Origin: Brevibacterium mcbrellneri ATCC 49030
GTDB lineage: Bacteria > Actinomycetota > Actinomycetes > Actinomycetales > Brevibacteriaceae
Direction of reading: 5' to 3'
Length of the DNA stretch: 64,000 nucleotides
Assembly: GCF_000178455.1 (NCBI RefSeq)
Contig: NZ_ADNU01000043.1
Coordinates: 1 to 64,000 of the forward strand
Numbering within the stretch: position 1 is the stretch's first letter; each line of letters opens with the position of its first letter. Of the stretch, positions 44,988 to 54,609 are shown piece after piece. The notes below the pieces were generated by a model, which saw only the letters and a list, made by a program, of their open reading frames with translations, was not told the DNA's origin and did no database searches. Both the position numbers and the translations under genes were made by a program.

Positions 44988-45236
44988 ATGGACTGGCGTC
45001 ACCGTGCGGCTTGCCTCAACGAGGATCCTGAACTTTTCTTCCCCATCGGCAACACCGGCCCAGCCCTGCTCCAAATCGAAGAAGCGAAAAGTGTGTGCCA
45101 CCGCTGTGAGGTCGCCGAAACATGCCTCCAGTGGGCCCTTGAAACCGGACAAGACGCAGGCGTATGGGGAGGCTTGAGCGAAGACGAACGTCGCGCCCTC
45201 AAGCGCCGTGCTGCGCGCGCACGTCGCGCAGGCTAA
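44988..45236 (+). CDS. whiB1: WhiB-family iron-sulfur regulator (WhiB1-like)
   Basis: 82 residues from the ATG at 44988 (AAAGGA upstream); longer frames extend into the promoter region. The four cluster cysteines are in RAACLNEDPELFFP, CHRCEVAETC. The GVWGG turn and the basic C-terminus (RRALKRRAARARRAG) complete the family. The size and sequence fit WhiB1, a sigma-factor partner essential in mycobacteria. It is monocistronic with about 245 bp of upstream non-coding DNA. Confidence 0.93.
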   Translation: MDWRHRAACLNEDPELFFPIGNTGPALLQIEEAKSVCHRCEVAETCLQWALETGQDAGVWGGLSEDERRALKRRAARARRAG

Positions 45237-45291
45237 CGACACCCGGGGCACTGAGCTTTACACAGTTCGTCCGCTTCTCCTAGCCAGGATG

Positions 45292-46758
45292 CTACGTCCC
45301 CGACCTGAGCGGGAAGTCCAGAACCACCTCGGTCCCCCCGCCCTCCCGGGCACGCCACTCAATCGTTCCATCCAGATCAGTTGTCACCAGGGTTTTGACA
45401 ATCTGAGTACCCAAGCCATTTCCAGGGCCCTCGCCATCGCCGATCCCAACCCCGTTATCTGCGATAACGACTTCGAGCCGGTCGTCGTATCTGCGTGAAC
45501 GGATCCACACATTACCATGCACGGACTCATCTTCTGTTTCGCACACGAACCCGTGTTCAATCGCGTTCGTGACCAGTTCAGTCACTGCCAAAGCAAGCGA
45601 AGTTGCGTCAGCTGAAGAGATCGTCCCAAACTTCCCGATCTGTTCCAACACGATGTGTTTGTTCGGGTTGGCCAACGTGGGCCCCAGGCGCACACCCTTA
45701 CTGACAACTTCATCGAAATCGACCTCAGGGTCTACTCCCTGGCTCAGCACGTCGTGCACAACCGCAATCACAGAAACCCTGCGCATCGCTTCTTCCAAAG
45801 CTGCCTGTGCTGCCGGGGACTCTACCCGGCGTTTCTGCAGTCGCAAAAGCGCTGACACCGTCTGCAGGTTGTTCTTAACCCGGTGGTGCATTTCCCTGAT
45901 CATCGTGTCCCGCGACAACAGATCTCGTTCGCGCCGACGAATCTCGGAAATGTCCCGTACCAGCAACAAAGCTCCCGTCCGGAACTCCCCACGACGGAAC
46001 GGAATGGAACGCACAGACACGGAAACTTTTTTCGACTCCAGCTCTGTGCGCCATGCAGCCCGCCCAGTGAGAACCAGCGGAAGAATTTCGTCAACCGGCC
46101 GTAGCTTCGACAACAGATCCGACATCAGTTCTGCTAAATAACGTCCCTCGAGCTCGCCTTTGTACCCCAGGCGGTATAAAACCGAAATCGCATTGGGCGA
46201 GGCATACCGCACACGACCTTCACGGTTGAGAACGAGCATGCCATCGCCCACACGAGGCTCACCACGTCGCACACCTGACGGGGCTTCCACATCAGGAAAA
46301 TACCCTTCCGCAATCATCGACAAGAGCATCACGCCAGCCGAACGATAATTGCGCTCCATGCGCGAATAGTTAGCCTTACGCTCAACGTCCGAATGGATGG
46401 TGAGGACCGCGATCACTGAACATTCACGCACAACTGGGACCGCCTCGGCTCCTTGCAGCATGCCCTCTTCAGAGCCGTACTGGCGGGTCTGAGCAGACTC
46501 CATCGCGTCGGAAATCAGCGACCTTTCGGCATCGTTTGCCACGGTCCCGATCTCGTCGTGCGGGTACACAGTCGACCCTGTATTGGGTCGGCAGTGAGCC
46601 ACAACAGTAAACGTGTCGCCCTCTTTTACCCACAAAACAAGGTCTGAAAAGGCGAGGTCTGCGATCATCTGCCAGTCTTCAACAAGCAGATGCAACCACT
46701 CGATATCGTCTTCGTCGGTGATTCCCTTGCTGTGCAACAGATCAGCAAATGCGCTCAT
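45292..46758 (-). CDS. pdtaS: PdtaS-type sensor histidine kinase
   Basis: 488 residues, cytoplasmic. N-terminal GAF-like domain (about 1-150), a PAS domain (GDGMLVLNREGRVRYASPNAISVLYRLGYKG), a HisKA_2 box with phosphoacceptor H in REMHHRVKNNLQTVSALLRLQ, and an HATPase with TELVTNAIEHGF, VIADNGVGIGD and NGLGTQIVKTLV. It phosphorylates the antitermination regulator PdtaR elsewhere. It lies 3 bp after the gdh stop on the same strand, so it may be read from the same transcript. Confidence 0.92.
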   Translation of the reverse strand: MSAFADLLHSKGITDEDDIEWLHLLVEDWQMIADLAFSDLVLWVKEGDTFTVVAHCRPNTGSTVYPHDEIGTVANDAERSLISDAMESAQTRQYGSEEGMLQGAEAVPVVRECSVIAVLTIHSDVERKANYSRMERNYRSAGVMLLSMIAEGYFPDVEAPSGVRRGEPRVGDGMLVLNREGRVRYASPNAISVLYRLGYKGELEGRYLAELMSDLLSKLRPVDEILPLVLTGRAAWRTELESKKVSVSVRSIPFRRGEFRTGALLLVRDISEIRRRERDLLSRDTMIREMHHRVKNNLQTVSALLRLQKRRVESPAAQAALEEAMRRVSVIAVVHDVLSQGVDPEVDFDEVVSKGVRLGPTLANPNKHIVLEQIGKFGTISSADATSLALAVTELVTNAIEHGFVCETEDESVHGNVWIRSRRYDDRLEVVIADNGVGIGDGEGPGNGLGTQIVKTLVTTDLDGTIEWRAREGGGTEVVLDFPLRSGT

Positions 46759-46761
46759 CTG

Positions 46762-49700
46762 CTAGTCCAGTTGAGACTGGTACACGGTCGAACGCACCAG
46801 CGAACGAATCATGCGCAACAGCACAGACAGAGGTGCCTGGTCGACGTGCTCGAGTGAAAGCACCTCGTCAGCCGTTTCGCGGACCTTGCGCAAGGACGTT
46901 TCGTTGTGCACTTGCCATTGAGCAAGACGGTCATCCGAGCGGTCCTGTGCCGTGCCCTTGTCAGACTGGGTCGACTCCAGCACCGCATCGACAATAGCTG
47001 CGACTGCTTGGTAGTAATCGTCTCGCAGCGCGCCACGAGCCAGCGCGGTCCACCGCGAAGAGCGATCCAAAGCACCAATGTTTTCCAGGATCTTGACCCC
47101 GTGGATCAGTTCGGTCACACCGAAGTAGATTTCAGCGACCTCTTCCGCATCTGATTCCGAGGTTGCCGCGATCTGCGCAACCGTGAGCAATGCGTACTCG
47201 TCGAGCATCCCCGCCGCACGGTACGACAGGTCGGTGGGGACACCTCGGCGCACAAAGTCACCAACCCGGCCTTCGAGCTTGTCACGGTCAGAGCCTCGTA
47301 CCAAAGCTGGCAAATGTGGGCGGAGCTCAGTCACCGTTGGCCGGTAACGCGCAATCTCATCTTCGACTACGAAGAAGTCTGGCGCCTGGTTAACGAACCA
47401 GCGCGAAGCCCGATCCAAAAGACGGATGTAGTTGTTTTGTAAAGCTACCTGAGTCGCAGTGTCAACCTTGTTGTCCAGCGCAAAAATCTCAGCGAAATGC
47501 TCGTCCAGGTCGAATACTTCACTCACTGTGGTGAACACACGAGCGACGTGTGGAATGGACGCACCGGTTTCTTCCACAAGACGGAAGATGTAGGTCAGAC
47601 CACCTCGGTCAACCATGCGGTTCACCAGATGTGCCGTCGCAATCTCCCGGAACAGAGGGTGCTCTGTGAGCTGTTCAGCATACTTTTCCGTGAGCGTCTT
47701 GGGGAAGTACTGCAGCACATGCTTCTTCATGAACGGTTCGTCTGGAACGTCTGATTCAAGAATCGCATCGGCCGCGTTCATCTTCACATATGCCAGCAAA
47801 ACGGCCAGTTCAGGCGAAGTGAGTCCCACGCCCTGTTCAGATACCCGCCTATTGAGTTCCTTGCTGCTTGGGAGGAACTCAACGGCCCGGTCTAGTCCCT
47901 GGTTGTTTTCCAAGTACTTCATCAGACGGCTCAGCGTGCCAGTGAGACGCAGGCTGTTGCTACGAGCCTCACCCATCGCCACATTTTGTGAGTAGTTATT
48001 AGCGAGAACCAGATCAGCGACTTCGTCAGTCATTGATTCCAGGACGCTCACACGGTCTTCTGCCGGGAACTCGCCGTGCTCAATTAGCGTGGACAGAAGC
48101 AGTTTGATGTTCACTTCGTTGTCCGAAGAGTCCACTCCTGCTGAGTTGTCGACAGCGTCAGTGTTGATCTTCTGACCGTTCAACGCTGCTTCAATACGAC
48201 CCAGCTGCGTGACACCCAGGTTTCCACCTTCACCGACGACACGGGCACGCAAATCCGCTCCGTTAACTCGGACAGCGTCGTTTGCCTTGTCTCCGACTTG
48301 CGCGTGGGTTTCGGCCTCCGACTTGATGTAGGTTCCGATTCCCCCGTTGTAGACCAGGTCAACCGGGGCGCACAGAATTGCACGAATCAGATCGGGTGCC
48401 GTGTACGCGCCAGCCTTCATCCCCAAAGCTTCAGCTGCTTCAGGTGAGACTTCGATCGACTTCGAGGACCGCGAGAATACTCCACCGCCAGCGGAAATCA
48501 GGTCCCGGTTGTAGTCCTGCCAGCTAGAACGTGGCAGTTCAAACAGGCGTTTCCGTTCGTGATACGAGGTCGCTGCATCAGGGCATGGGTCAATGAAAAT
48601 GTCGCGGTGGTCAAATGCCGCCACCAAACGGATGTGTTCGGAGCGCAACATTCCATTACCGAACACGTCACCGCTCATGTCACCGATACCTACAGCAGTG
48701 AAGTCGTCAGTCGCAGTGTTGACACCCAGCTCACGGAAGTGGCGTTCGACCGACTTCCACGCACCGCGGGAAGTAATCGCCATCGCTTTGTGGTCATACC
48801 CAGTTGAACCACCTGAAGCAAAGGCATCTTGGAGCCAGAAGCCCCGGTCCACCGCGATCTTATTCGCCACATCTGAGAACCTGGCCGTGCCCTTGTCGGC
48901 TGCGACCACAAGATACGTGTCGTCTTCGTCGTAACGAACCGTGCGTTCAGGGTGCACCGTCTTCTGCTTGCCGTCTTCAACCACCAGGTTGTCGGTCACG
49001 TCCAAAAGCGAACTGATAAAGACTTCATAAGCAGCCTGGCCCGCAGCACCCCACGCATCGCGGTTCACAGCAGGGTCTGGCAGGCGCTTAGGGTAGAACC
49101 CACCCTTGGCTCCTGTAGGCACAATGAGCGCATTCTTCACCATTTGAGCCTTCACCAGGCCCAACACTTCAGTGCGGAAGTCATCTCGCCTGTCAGACCA
49201 CCGCAGACCACCACGTGCCACGCGACCAAACCGCAAGTGGACACCTTCAACTTCAGGCGAGTACACAAACATTTCCAAAGCCGGACGCGGCTTAGGACTG
49301 AATTCGAGAAGCTCCGGCTTGATCTTAAATACGTTTGCTGGGCGAGGCTCACCGTTCTCATCACGCTGGAAGACGTTCGTGCGTACGGTAGCCGCGATCA
49401 CCTCGGCGGTGGCACGCAAGATCCTGTCAGCGTCCAGGGACGTCACCTGGGCGAGTGCCTCGTAGATTTCTTCGGTTTTCTCTGCCACTGCGCTTTCGCG
49501 GTCCTGTGCGAAGTCAGGATCGAACTTAGCGGTGAACAACTCAACCAAGAGTCGCGAAATTTCAGGGTGGCCCGAATATACATCCCCCATGTTCTTTTCT
49601 GATAAGGAGAAGCCGCTCTGTCGTAGATAGTGCGAGATCCCACGCAGAAGCGCTACGTTTTGCCATGTCAGACCAGCCACAATGAGCTTGTCCATGCGAC

Positions 49701-51687
49701 CGTGTTCACGCTTACCTTGCCACCCGGCTTTGAACGCATCTTCAATCCGTTCGAAGTCAGATTCAGAAACGTCTTGTGAGAACTCCAGACCAAAGTCGTA
49801 AATGTACCGGCTGGTGCCGTCGGCGAGCTCGAGGTGGTACGGACGCTCGTCAACGACCTCGGCACCCAAATTTGCCATGTACGGCAAAATGTCGCTCAAA
49901 TTCGCAGGCTCAAAACGGTACAGTGCCAAGCGGATGTGACGGTCGGACGAGCCCTTAGCCCGCGTCACGTGCACATACGGCGTGTTGTCACTTTCCATCG
50001 CTTCGAAGCGCTGAACATCAGCAACAGCGTCATGCGGAGTGAAATCGTCTTGATAGGACGGTGGGAAAGCTTGTCCCCACAGCCCGCCACGTTGCGCTAC
50101 AGCATGGCTCAAACGTTCGGAGGATGGCGACAGGAACTCGCGCACATCCTCATTCCACGACCGTAAAGCACCACGGATCCGGTTCGATACCTGCCCTGAA
50201 GGAATCTCCGGCAATAGGTCCTTGGGGTCAACCCGCACAACAAAGTGCAAACGGGCCAAGGCCGAGTCTGAGAGCAACACATCAAAGTCGACACTGCTTG
50301 CCCGGTAGAGTTCGCGCAACACGTTTTCAACGCGCCTGCGCGATGCCGTGTCGTACAGATCGCGTGGAACATACACCAACACCGAAACGTAACGTTCATA
50401 CGTGTCCCGGCGGATGAAAACAGATGCTTCACGCTTTTCTTGCAGGTTGACCACCGACATTGCGATGTCGAGGATCTCTTCCTTCGCTGCGTGGAACATG
50501 TCGTCACGCGGGTAGGTTTCGAGGATCGACACCAGCTCATCACCGGAGTGCGTATTGCGTGAAATTCCGGATTCCCGAAGAATCCATTCACACTTTTCAC
50601 GCACCACCGGGATCGTCAGAACCGAAGCCGTGTACATCGACGAGGTGTACAAGCCCACAAAGCGACGTTCACCGATGATGCGGCCGTTTTCGTCGAATGT
50701 TTTGATGCCCAAGTAGTCCAGGAATCCGCGTCGAATGAGTTTGGAACGCGAGTTCGCCTTGGTGAGCACCAAGACATGACGGTCCGAGGCGTGTGACGCA
50801 ACTGCCCGTGACAGTGGGGACGCTTTGGGTTCGCGCAAAGCGCTGATACCACGAGCTGTCCCTGGAATCGGTTCAAGCGAAGTGGTTTCACCGTTGTTTT
50901 CCAAACGGTATTCGCGGTATCCCATGAACGCGAATCGCCCATCAAGCCAGTCCAGAAGATCGGCTGCTTGTGCTGCTTCTGTCCGCAAGTCGATCCCGGG
51001 AGGTTGGTTGCGCAACTCCGCTGCGATTTCTTTGGCCTTTGCCGCCATGTCGTCGCGGTCGCGGTCTGCCGCACCTACGAATTCAATGGTCTGAGCGATC
51101 TTTTTACGCAGCGCGTCGAATTCGGGTTCGGGGATCGCGTCGATTTCGATGTGCGTCCAGGACTCCAGCGTTTCGTCATCTTTGGTGACGTCCGCGGTGA
51201 TGATGGGCAGGACCGAGGTGGTTGTCTCCGTGGTGTGTGCCGTCCCTTGAGGAGCGATGATGCGCAGCCCGTCACCGGTTCGTTCAGTGATGACTTGGGG
51301 GTGGTGAACAGCGCGCAGAGCGTAGCCTTCGCCCGTGAGGTCTGCGGTCAGAGAAGACAGCAAGTAGCGCATGTCACTGACCACGATGTCGATGACAGTG
51401 CGACTACCGGAGTAGTCGGGGTCGGAAGGTTCTGGGTTGTGGATGTCGATAACCGCTTGTTCGCCGGTGTATTGGCTAGCCACTTCCCAGTGATGGATCG
51501 CTACGGCGGCGAGCGTTTTGGCTCCGTAGGTTTCAAAGTCGGAAGACGCTATGCGCGGGTAGTAGGTTTCAAGCAAATTTTGGGGCGGGGTGTGCCCCGT
51601 CAATGAGTGCCATGCTTGGGCGATCTCGGCCGGGTAGACCTCGGTCACTTTTTCACCTCTTATGTAGGGTTGTTTCCTCGTGTTCAT
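46762..51687 (-). CDS. gdh: NAD-specific glutamate dehydrogenase, large (180-kDa class)
   Basis: 1641 residues from the ATG at 51687; a GTG at 51648 with AGAGG upstream would start at MTEVYPAEIAQAW and is equally likely. It deaminates glutamate to 2-oxoglutarate. Seen: an N-terminal ACT-like regulatory region, the catalytic core with FGRVARGGLRWSDRRDDFRTE, MVKNALIVPTGAKGGF, IGDMSGDVFGNGML and VVGEGGNLGVTQLGRIEAA, and a long helical C-terminus (NSAGVDSSDNEVNIK and DLSYRAAGMLDE). Unusually large, as in Streptomyces and Mycobacterium GDH. Mycobacterial relatives are controlled by the GarA protein. Confidence 0.96.
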   Translation of the reverse strand: MNTRKQPYIRGEKVTEVYPAEIAQAWHSLTGHTPPQNLLETYYPRIASSDFETYGAKTLAAVAIHHWEVASQYTGEQAVIDIHNPEPSDPDYSGSRTVIDIVVSDMRYLLSSLTADLTGEGYALRAVHHPQVITERTGDGLRIIAPQGTAHTTETTTSVLPIITADVTKDDETLESWTHIEIDAIPEPEFDALRKKIAQTIEFVGAADRDRDDMAAKAKEIAAELRNQPPGIDLRTEAAQAADLLDWLDGRFAFMGYREYRLENNGETTSLEPIPGTARGISALREPKASPLSRAVASHASDRHVLVLTKANSRSKLIRRGFLDYLGIKTFDENGRIIGERRFVGLYTSSMYTASVLTIPVVREKCEWILRESGISRNTHSGDELVSILETYPRDDMFHAAKEEILDIAMSVVNLQEKREASVFIRRDTYERYVSVLVYVPRDLYDTASRRRVENVLRELYRASSVDFDVLLSDSALARLHFVVRVDPKDLLPEIPSGQVSNRIRGALRSWNEDVREFLSPSSERLSHAVAQRGGLWGQAFPPSYQDDFTPHDAVADVQRFEAMESDNTPYVHVTRAKGSSDRHIRLALYRFEPANLSDILPYMANLGAEVVDERPYHLELADGTSRYIYDFGLEFSQDVSESDFERIEDAFKAGWQGKREHGRMDKLIVAGLTWQNVALLRGISHYLRQSGFSLSEKNMGDVYSGHPEISRLLVELFTAKFDPDFAQDRESAVAEKTEEIYEALAQVTSLDADRILRATAEVIAATVRTNVFQRDENGEPRPANVFKIKPELLEFSPKPRPALEMFVYSPEVEGVHLRFGRVARGGLRWSDRRDDFRTEVLGLVKAQMVKNALIVPTGAKGGFYPKRLPDPAVNRDAWGAAGQAAYEVFISSLLDVTDNLVVEDGKQKTVHPERTVRYDEDDTYLVVAADKGTARFSDVANKIAVDRGFWLQDAFASGGSTGYDHKAMAITSRGAWKSVERHFRELGVNTATDDFTAVGIGDMSGDVFGNGMLRSEHIRLVAAFDHRDIFIDPCPDAATSYHERKRLFELPRSSWQDYNRDLISAGGGVFSRSSKSIEVSPEAAEALGMKAGAYTAPDLIRAILCAPVDLVYNGGIGTYIKSEAETHAQVGDKANDAVRVNGADLRARVVGEGGNLGVTQLGRIEAALNGQKINTDAVDNSAGVDSSDNEVNIKLLLSTLIEHGEFPAEDRVSVLESMTDEVADLVLANNYSQNVAMGEARSNSLRLTGTLSRLMKYLENNQGLDRAVEFLPSSKELNRRVSEQGVGLTSPELAVLLAYVKMNAADAILESDVPDEPFMKKHVLQYFPKTLTEKYAEQLTEHPLFREIATAHLVNRMVDRGGLTYIFRLVEETGASIPHVARVFTTVSEVFDLDEHFAEIFALDNKVDTATQVALQNNYIRLLDRASRWFVNQAPDFFVVEDEIARYRPTVTELRPHLPALVRGSDRDKLEGRVGDFVRRGVPTDLSYRAAGMLDEYALLTVAQIAATSESDAEEVAEIYFGVTELIHGVKILENIGALDRSSRWTALARGALRDDYYQAVAAIVDAVLESTQSDKGTAQDRSDDRLAQWQVHNETSLRKVRETADEVLSLEHVDQAPLSVLLRMIRSLVRSTVYQSQLD

Positions 51688-51785
51688 CCTTGAACTTGTC
51701 TCTACTGTACGTCGAATGTGTGCCTGGTTCGAAGTCTTGGGCCTGGTCTTCGTCAGAAATAACTCAGTCGTGCAACACTTGCCTC

Positions 51786-52250
51786 ATGAAGTCCATTCGC
51801 ATGCAACAGAACTACGGCCGGTCGCCTCAAGAACTTCTCGAATTACTTGCTACTGAAAAGTTCTGGAAGGAACACAATTTTGAGTTCTCACGTGAAGGTG
51901 ATGCTGACTCCGGTTGGCTTGTGCGCGTGATGTGTCCCGTAGATAAGGACCAGGTTCCGACCCAGTTCGCGCAGTTCATCTCACCTAATGTGCGCGTCAA
52001 GCAGGAAGCCCGTGTTCCAGCTGCGAAAAACGACGGCGGAGTTGTCTCATACCAAGCGCATGCCCCTGGTGTTCCAGCACAAGTGGGAGCCGACATCACA
52101 ATAGAGGGCCAAGGTAGTTCATCAACAGTGACTGTCAATGCCACCCTGACGGTCAACGTTCCGTTTGTGGGCCCCGCGCTTGAAGGCAAAGCTGAACCCA
52201 CTGCCCGCAAATTACTTCAGCGTCAGCTCGATAAGCTCGCGGAACTCTGA
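51786..52250 (+). CDS. DUF2505 family protein
   Basis: 154 residues from the ATG at 51786; the frame to 51603 overlaps the gdh start antisense. It has the START-like DUF2505 outline: an N-terminal YGRSPQELLELLATEKFWKEH, then alternating strands (VRVKQEARVPA, SSTVTVNATLTVNVPFVGPALEG) and a C-terminal helix AEPTARKLLQRQLDKLAEL. Function is unknown. Its 3' end overlaps the next, opposite-strand gene by 39 bp. Confidence 0.85.
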   Translation: MKSIRMQQNYGRSPQELLELLATEKFWKEHNFEFSREGDADSGWLVRVMCPVDKDQVPTQFAQFISPNVRVKQEARVPAAKNDGGVVSYQAHAPGVPAQVGADITIEGQGSSSTVTVNATLTVNVPFVGPALEGKAEPTARKLLQRQLDKLAEL

Positions 52251-52652
52251 GGCGTCATACCACACCAAGGACGCGTCACGCAGAATTGACAGATTAGCCT
52301 GAGCGTCGCTGCCCAGCCGACTCAGTTCGTCCGGGTCATCGATGTGCGCGCTGACTACTTTGGACGGGTCTAACTGGGCAGGTTCAAACGCCAACACGTC
52401 ACCCCCAGCGTCCGTTGTGTTCCTAGGTGCTGGGATGTCAGCCGCCAGCACCACGCGGCCTTCGCCAGCCTGAGCTGCATTTTCTTCAAGAGCTGCGGCA
52501 GCATAGCTCATCGCTAACCATTCGACTTCGTCGAGTGCGTCGCCTTTGAGACCGTGGGTGCGCGGGTGTGGAGTAAACGCGATTGAAGGCGTAACGTTGG
52601 GCCACGCACGGAATTCGGAAACTGTCAGTGGGAAGTACGCTCGAACGCTCAT
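52212..52652 (-). CDS. DUF6912-like conserved actinobacterial protein
   Basis: 146 residues: MSVRAYFPLTVSEFRAWPNV, a DEVEWLAMSYAAAALEENAA helix, and RVVLAADIPAPRNT. This pattern recurs in actinobacterial proteins following the SAF/MinD-like pair. No catalytic motif or membrane segment. The ATG overlaps the MinD-like gene's stop (ATGA), so it is the last gene of a three-gene operon. Function is unknown. Confidence 0.78.
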   Translation of the reverse strand: MSVRAYFPLTVSEFRAWPNVTPSIAFTPHPRTHGLKGDALDEVEWLAMSYAAAALEENAAQAGEGRVVLAADIPAPRNTTDAGGDVLAFEPAQLDPSKVVSAHIDDPDELSRLGSDAQANLSILRDASLVWYDASEFRELIELTLK

Positions 52653-53863
52653 ACTGCCATCTTCCGCTTTCGTCTGCGCGTGCGCGAAGGTTCGGCTCGG
52701 CGTGGCGCAAACCGTTCACTCAGTTCGGTGATGGCTAGGGAAAAGGGCGCCCGAGGTGTCATTTCGGTGACCGTCCGACCGGCAAGTACCGCCCGGTCGA
52801 CGTCTTTGACTGATTCGGGGATAAAAACGGGGTCGTTGACATGCGTGAACTTAGACAGTGTGGCCGCAAGTGTTTTCTCTGGCGACTGTCCAACCGCGCT
52901 CGCCCGAACCCGGTTAATCACAGTAGTGAAGTCCACGAGGTCGCGGATGCGGTGACTGTCCAGGAGTTCTACGAGTCGTTTAAGTCCCATAGGGTCCCCG
53001 GTTCCCACAACAACTGTATGGTCTGCTCCGTCCAGAACTACTCGAGTCGCGCTATGCCGGTCATAGTACGGGTCGGCAAACTCGTCGTCGGGGTCAATCC
53101 TGTCCGAAATATCCACCACGACCCAGGTGTAATGGGCGCGCAAAGTCTGTAACACCTCGGCTAGGTGGGCCGGTTTCACTTCCGGCCATCTCTCTGCCCG
53201 CGACAAACCTGTCACTACGTGAAAGTTAGGATCAAAAACGGTGACTGCCTCTTCGATTGTGCTGGCAGTCAGGTTTTCGACATTCCGGCACAGAGTAACC
53301 AGCTGAGGGGTGTCAGATAGGACTCCCAAAAGCGCTGCCTGAACAGAGTTCACCGTATCAGCGTCGACGAGAACTGCTGTGTCGTGTTGTGCAAGAGCAT
53401 GCGCCAAGTTAGCGGCGACCGTTGAACGTCCCGGAGCTGAGCCTGTCCCCCACACCGCAATGATTCTTCCCAGTGCCGTAGGGGAAGGAGCGGGTGCGAA
53501 ATCAGGTTTGGGCGGAGCTACCACTGACGCTGAGACTCGCCTCAGAGCGGCAGCGAGTTCATTGGGCGAGGCCCACGGAGACACATGTTCGTTCACGTCC
53601 CACGCTGCGACAGCCGACTCAGCTTCACCGAATCCCAACACTTTTCCTGAGTTCCCACGAATTCGGCGGACGAGTTCGCGGTCGGCTCCGGTGAAGTACT
53701 CACCCAAGATGACCACGTCGCCAGTTCCCGCCACAACTGCAGCCAGTAGCTCACTTTCATCGGCAGGACGAGCCTGAACCGAAACTCCGTCGAGATCGTT
53801 AAGAACAGACACGAGTTGCGATTCGAACTCCACATCGACAGCCACAATGACGTGAATCGTCAT
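52649..53863 (-). CDS. MinD/CpaE-like P-loop ATPase
   Basis: 404 residues. An N-terminal receiver-like domain (IHVIVAVDVEFESQLVSVLND and VVILGEYFTG) precedes a MinD-type ATPase with a deviant Walker A, WGTGSAPGRSTVAANLAHAL (no lysine at the usual KGGxGKT positions, only GRST), and switch VLVDADTVNSVQ with VVVDISDR. The C-terminus is basic. This is the CpaE outline (pilus or localisation ATPase), but no other tad/flp genes are nearby. The ATG overlaps the upstream gene's stop. Confidence 0.82.
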   Translation of the reverse strand: MTIHVIVAVDVEFESQLVSVLNDLDGVSVQARPADESELLAAVVAGTGDVVILGEYFTGADRELVRRIRGNSGKVLGFGEAESAVAAWDVNEHVSPWASPNELAAALRRVSASVVAPPKPDFAPAPSPTALGRIIAVWGTGSAPGRSTVAANLAHALAQHDTAVLVDADTVNSVQAALLGVLSDTPQLVTLCRNVENLTASTIEEAVTVFDPNFHVVTGLSRAERWPEVKPAHLAEVLQTLRAHYTWVVVDISDRIDPDDEFADPYYDRHSATRVVLDGADHTVVVGTGDPMGLKRLVELLDSHRIRDLVDFTTVINRVRASAVGQSPEKTLAATLSKFTHVNDPVFIPESVKDVDRAVLAGRTVTEMTPRAPFSLAITELSERFAPRRAEPSRTRRRKRKMAV

Positions 53864-54480
53864 GAGGTTTCCTTGGGGTAAGCCACAATCGAGACCCGGT
53901 GATCAGTCGCAACAACTTCGAGTACCTGCTGGAGTTTGTCGTTGGGCACATAGATTTCGAGACGCGTTCCAGCGGTCGAGGTGAAGCCACCTTCGTCACG
54001 TCCCACCGCATGCACATGGGCACGCGAAAGCACTTCGACAGGTTGGGCCTCTTCGTCTTTAGTATCCGTTGCCCAGACATCGACAAAAGCCCCCGCCTGT
54101 ACTGCTTGCGGCAGGTTTCCAGGAATATCCAACGCGATCACACGACCGTCCAAGCGAGCAGGATCAACGAGAACAGACGCGGGAACCAGTTCACCTGCAG
54201 CGACTGAACCTGTGACAGACATACCGACAGGCGAGGACTGATCTGCGCGCACATACTTGTCCTCTGTATCTGGAAGTCGCACTTCAACTGCAGTGAGTGA
54301 GTCTTGGTCAATGGTGCTTCCCGAAACAAGTGGTTTAGACGCCGCCCACACGGTGACGGTGTTTGCAACGCGCGTGATGACAGCCCACGTACCTAAGAGC
54401 GAGGCGATCACGAGGATGATTCCCACGAGAACTCGCGGATCTCGCATTCGAGGGAGAGTAAATCTGGGTGTTTCTTTCAT
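53860..54480 (-). CDS. SAF-domain (CpaB/RcpC-like) membrane protein
   Basis: 206 residues from the ATG at 54480 (GGAG upstream). A cytoplasmic start is followed by a transmembrane helix (VLVGIILVIASLLGTWAVITRVA), then a SAF domain (ASKPLVSGSTIDQDSLTAVEVRLP, TGSVAAGELVPASVLV) and a beta-clip region VIALDIPGNLPQAVQAGAFVDVW. RcpC/CpaB proteins assemble Flp pili; here it heads an orphan operon with the MinD-like ATPase. It is divergent from a BldC-like HTH gene, with a palindrome between. Confidence 0.83.
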   Translation of the reverse strand: MKETPRFTLPRMRDPRVLVGIILVIASLLGTWAVITRVANTVTVWAASKPLVSGSTIDQDSLTAVEVRLPDTEDKYVRADQSSPVGMSVTGSVAAGELVPASVLVDPARLDGRVIALDIPGNLPQAVQAGAFVDVWATDTKDEEAQPVEVLSRAHVHAVGRDEGGFTSTAGTRLEIYVPNDKLQQVLEVVATDHRVSIVAYPKETS

Positions 54481-54525
54481 GGTTGTTCTCCGTTGAACTA
54501 CACGACAGTGAACGAAACTCCAACG

Positions 54526-54570
54526 CCAAATGGTATCATTTGATATCAAATGGCATTTTTCGTCCATTTG
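54526..54570. promoter_or_regulatory. Palindrome with CAAATGG repeats in a divergent promoter
   Basis: CATTTGATATCAAATG (54537-54552) is a perfect 16-bp palindrome. The element CAAATGG occurs at 54527-54533 and 54547-54553, and inverted as CCATTTG at 54564-54570. It lies between the SAF gene (start 54480) and the BldC-like gene (start 54610), so it is a likely operator for one or both. Confidence 0.6.
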
Positions 54571-54609
54571 CATTCATTCTATGTACGTTTCACACGAAAG
54601 GGAACCCTC

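Noticed and set aside
53860-54573. Start of the SAF protein at 54573
   Set aside because: The extra 31 residues would be encoded across the palindrome and opposite the divergent promoter; the ATG at 54480 has a proper ribosome binding site.
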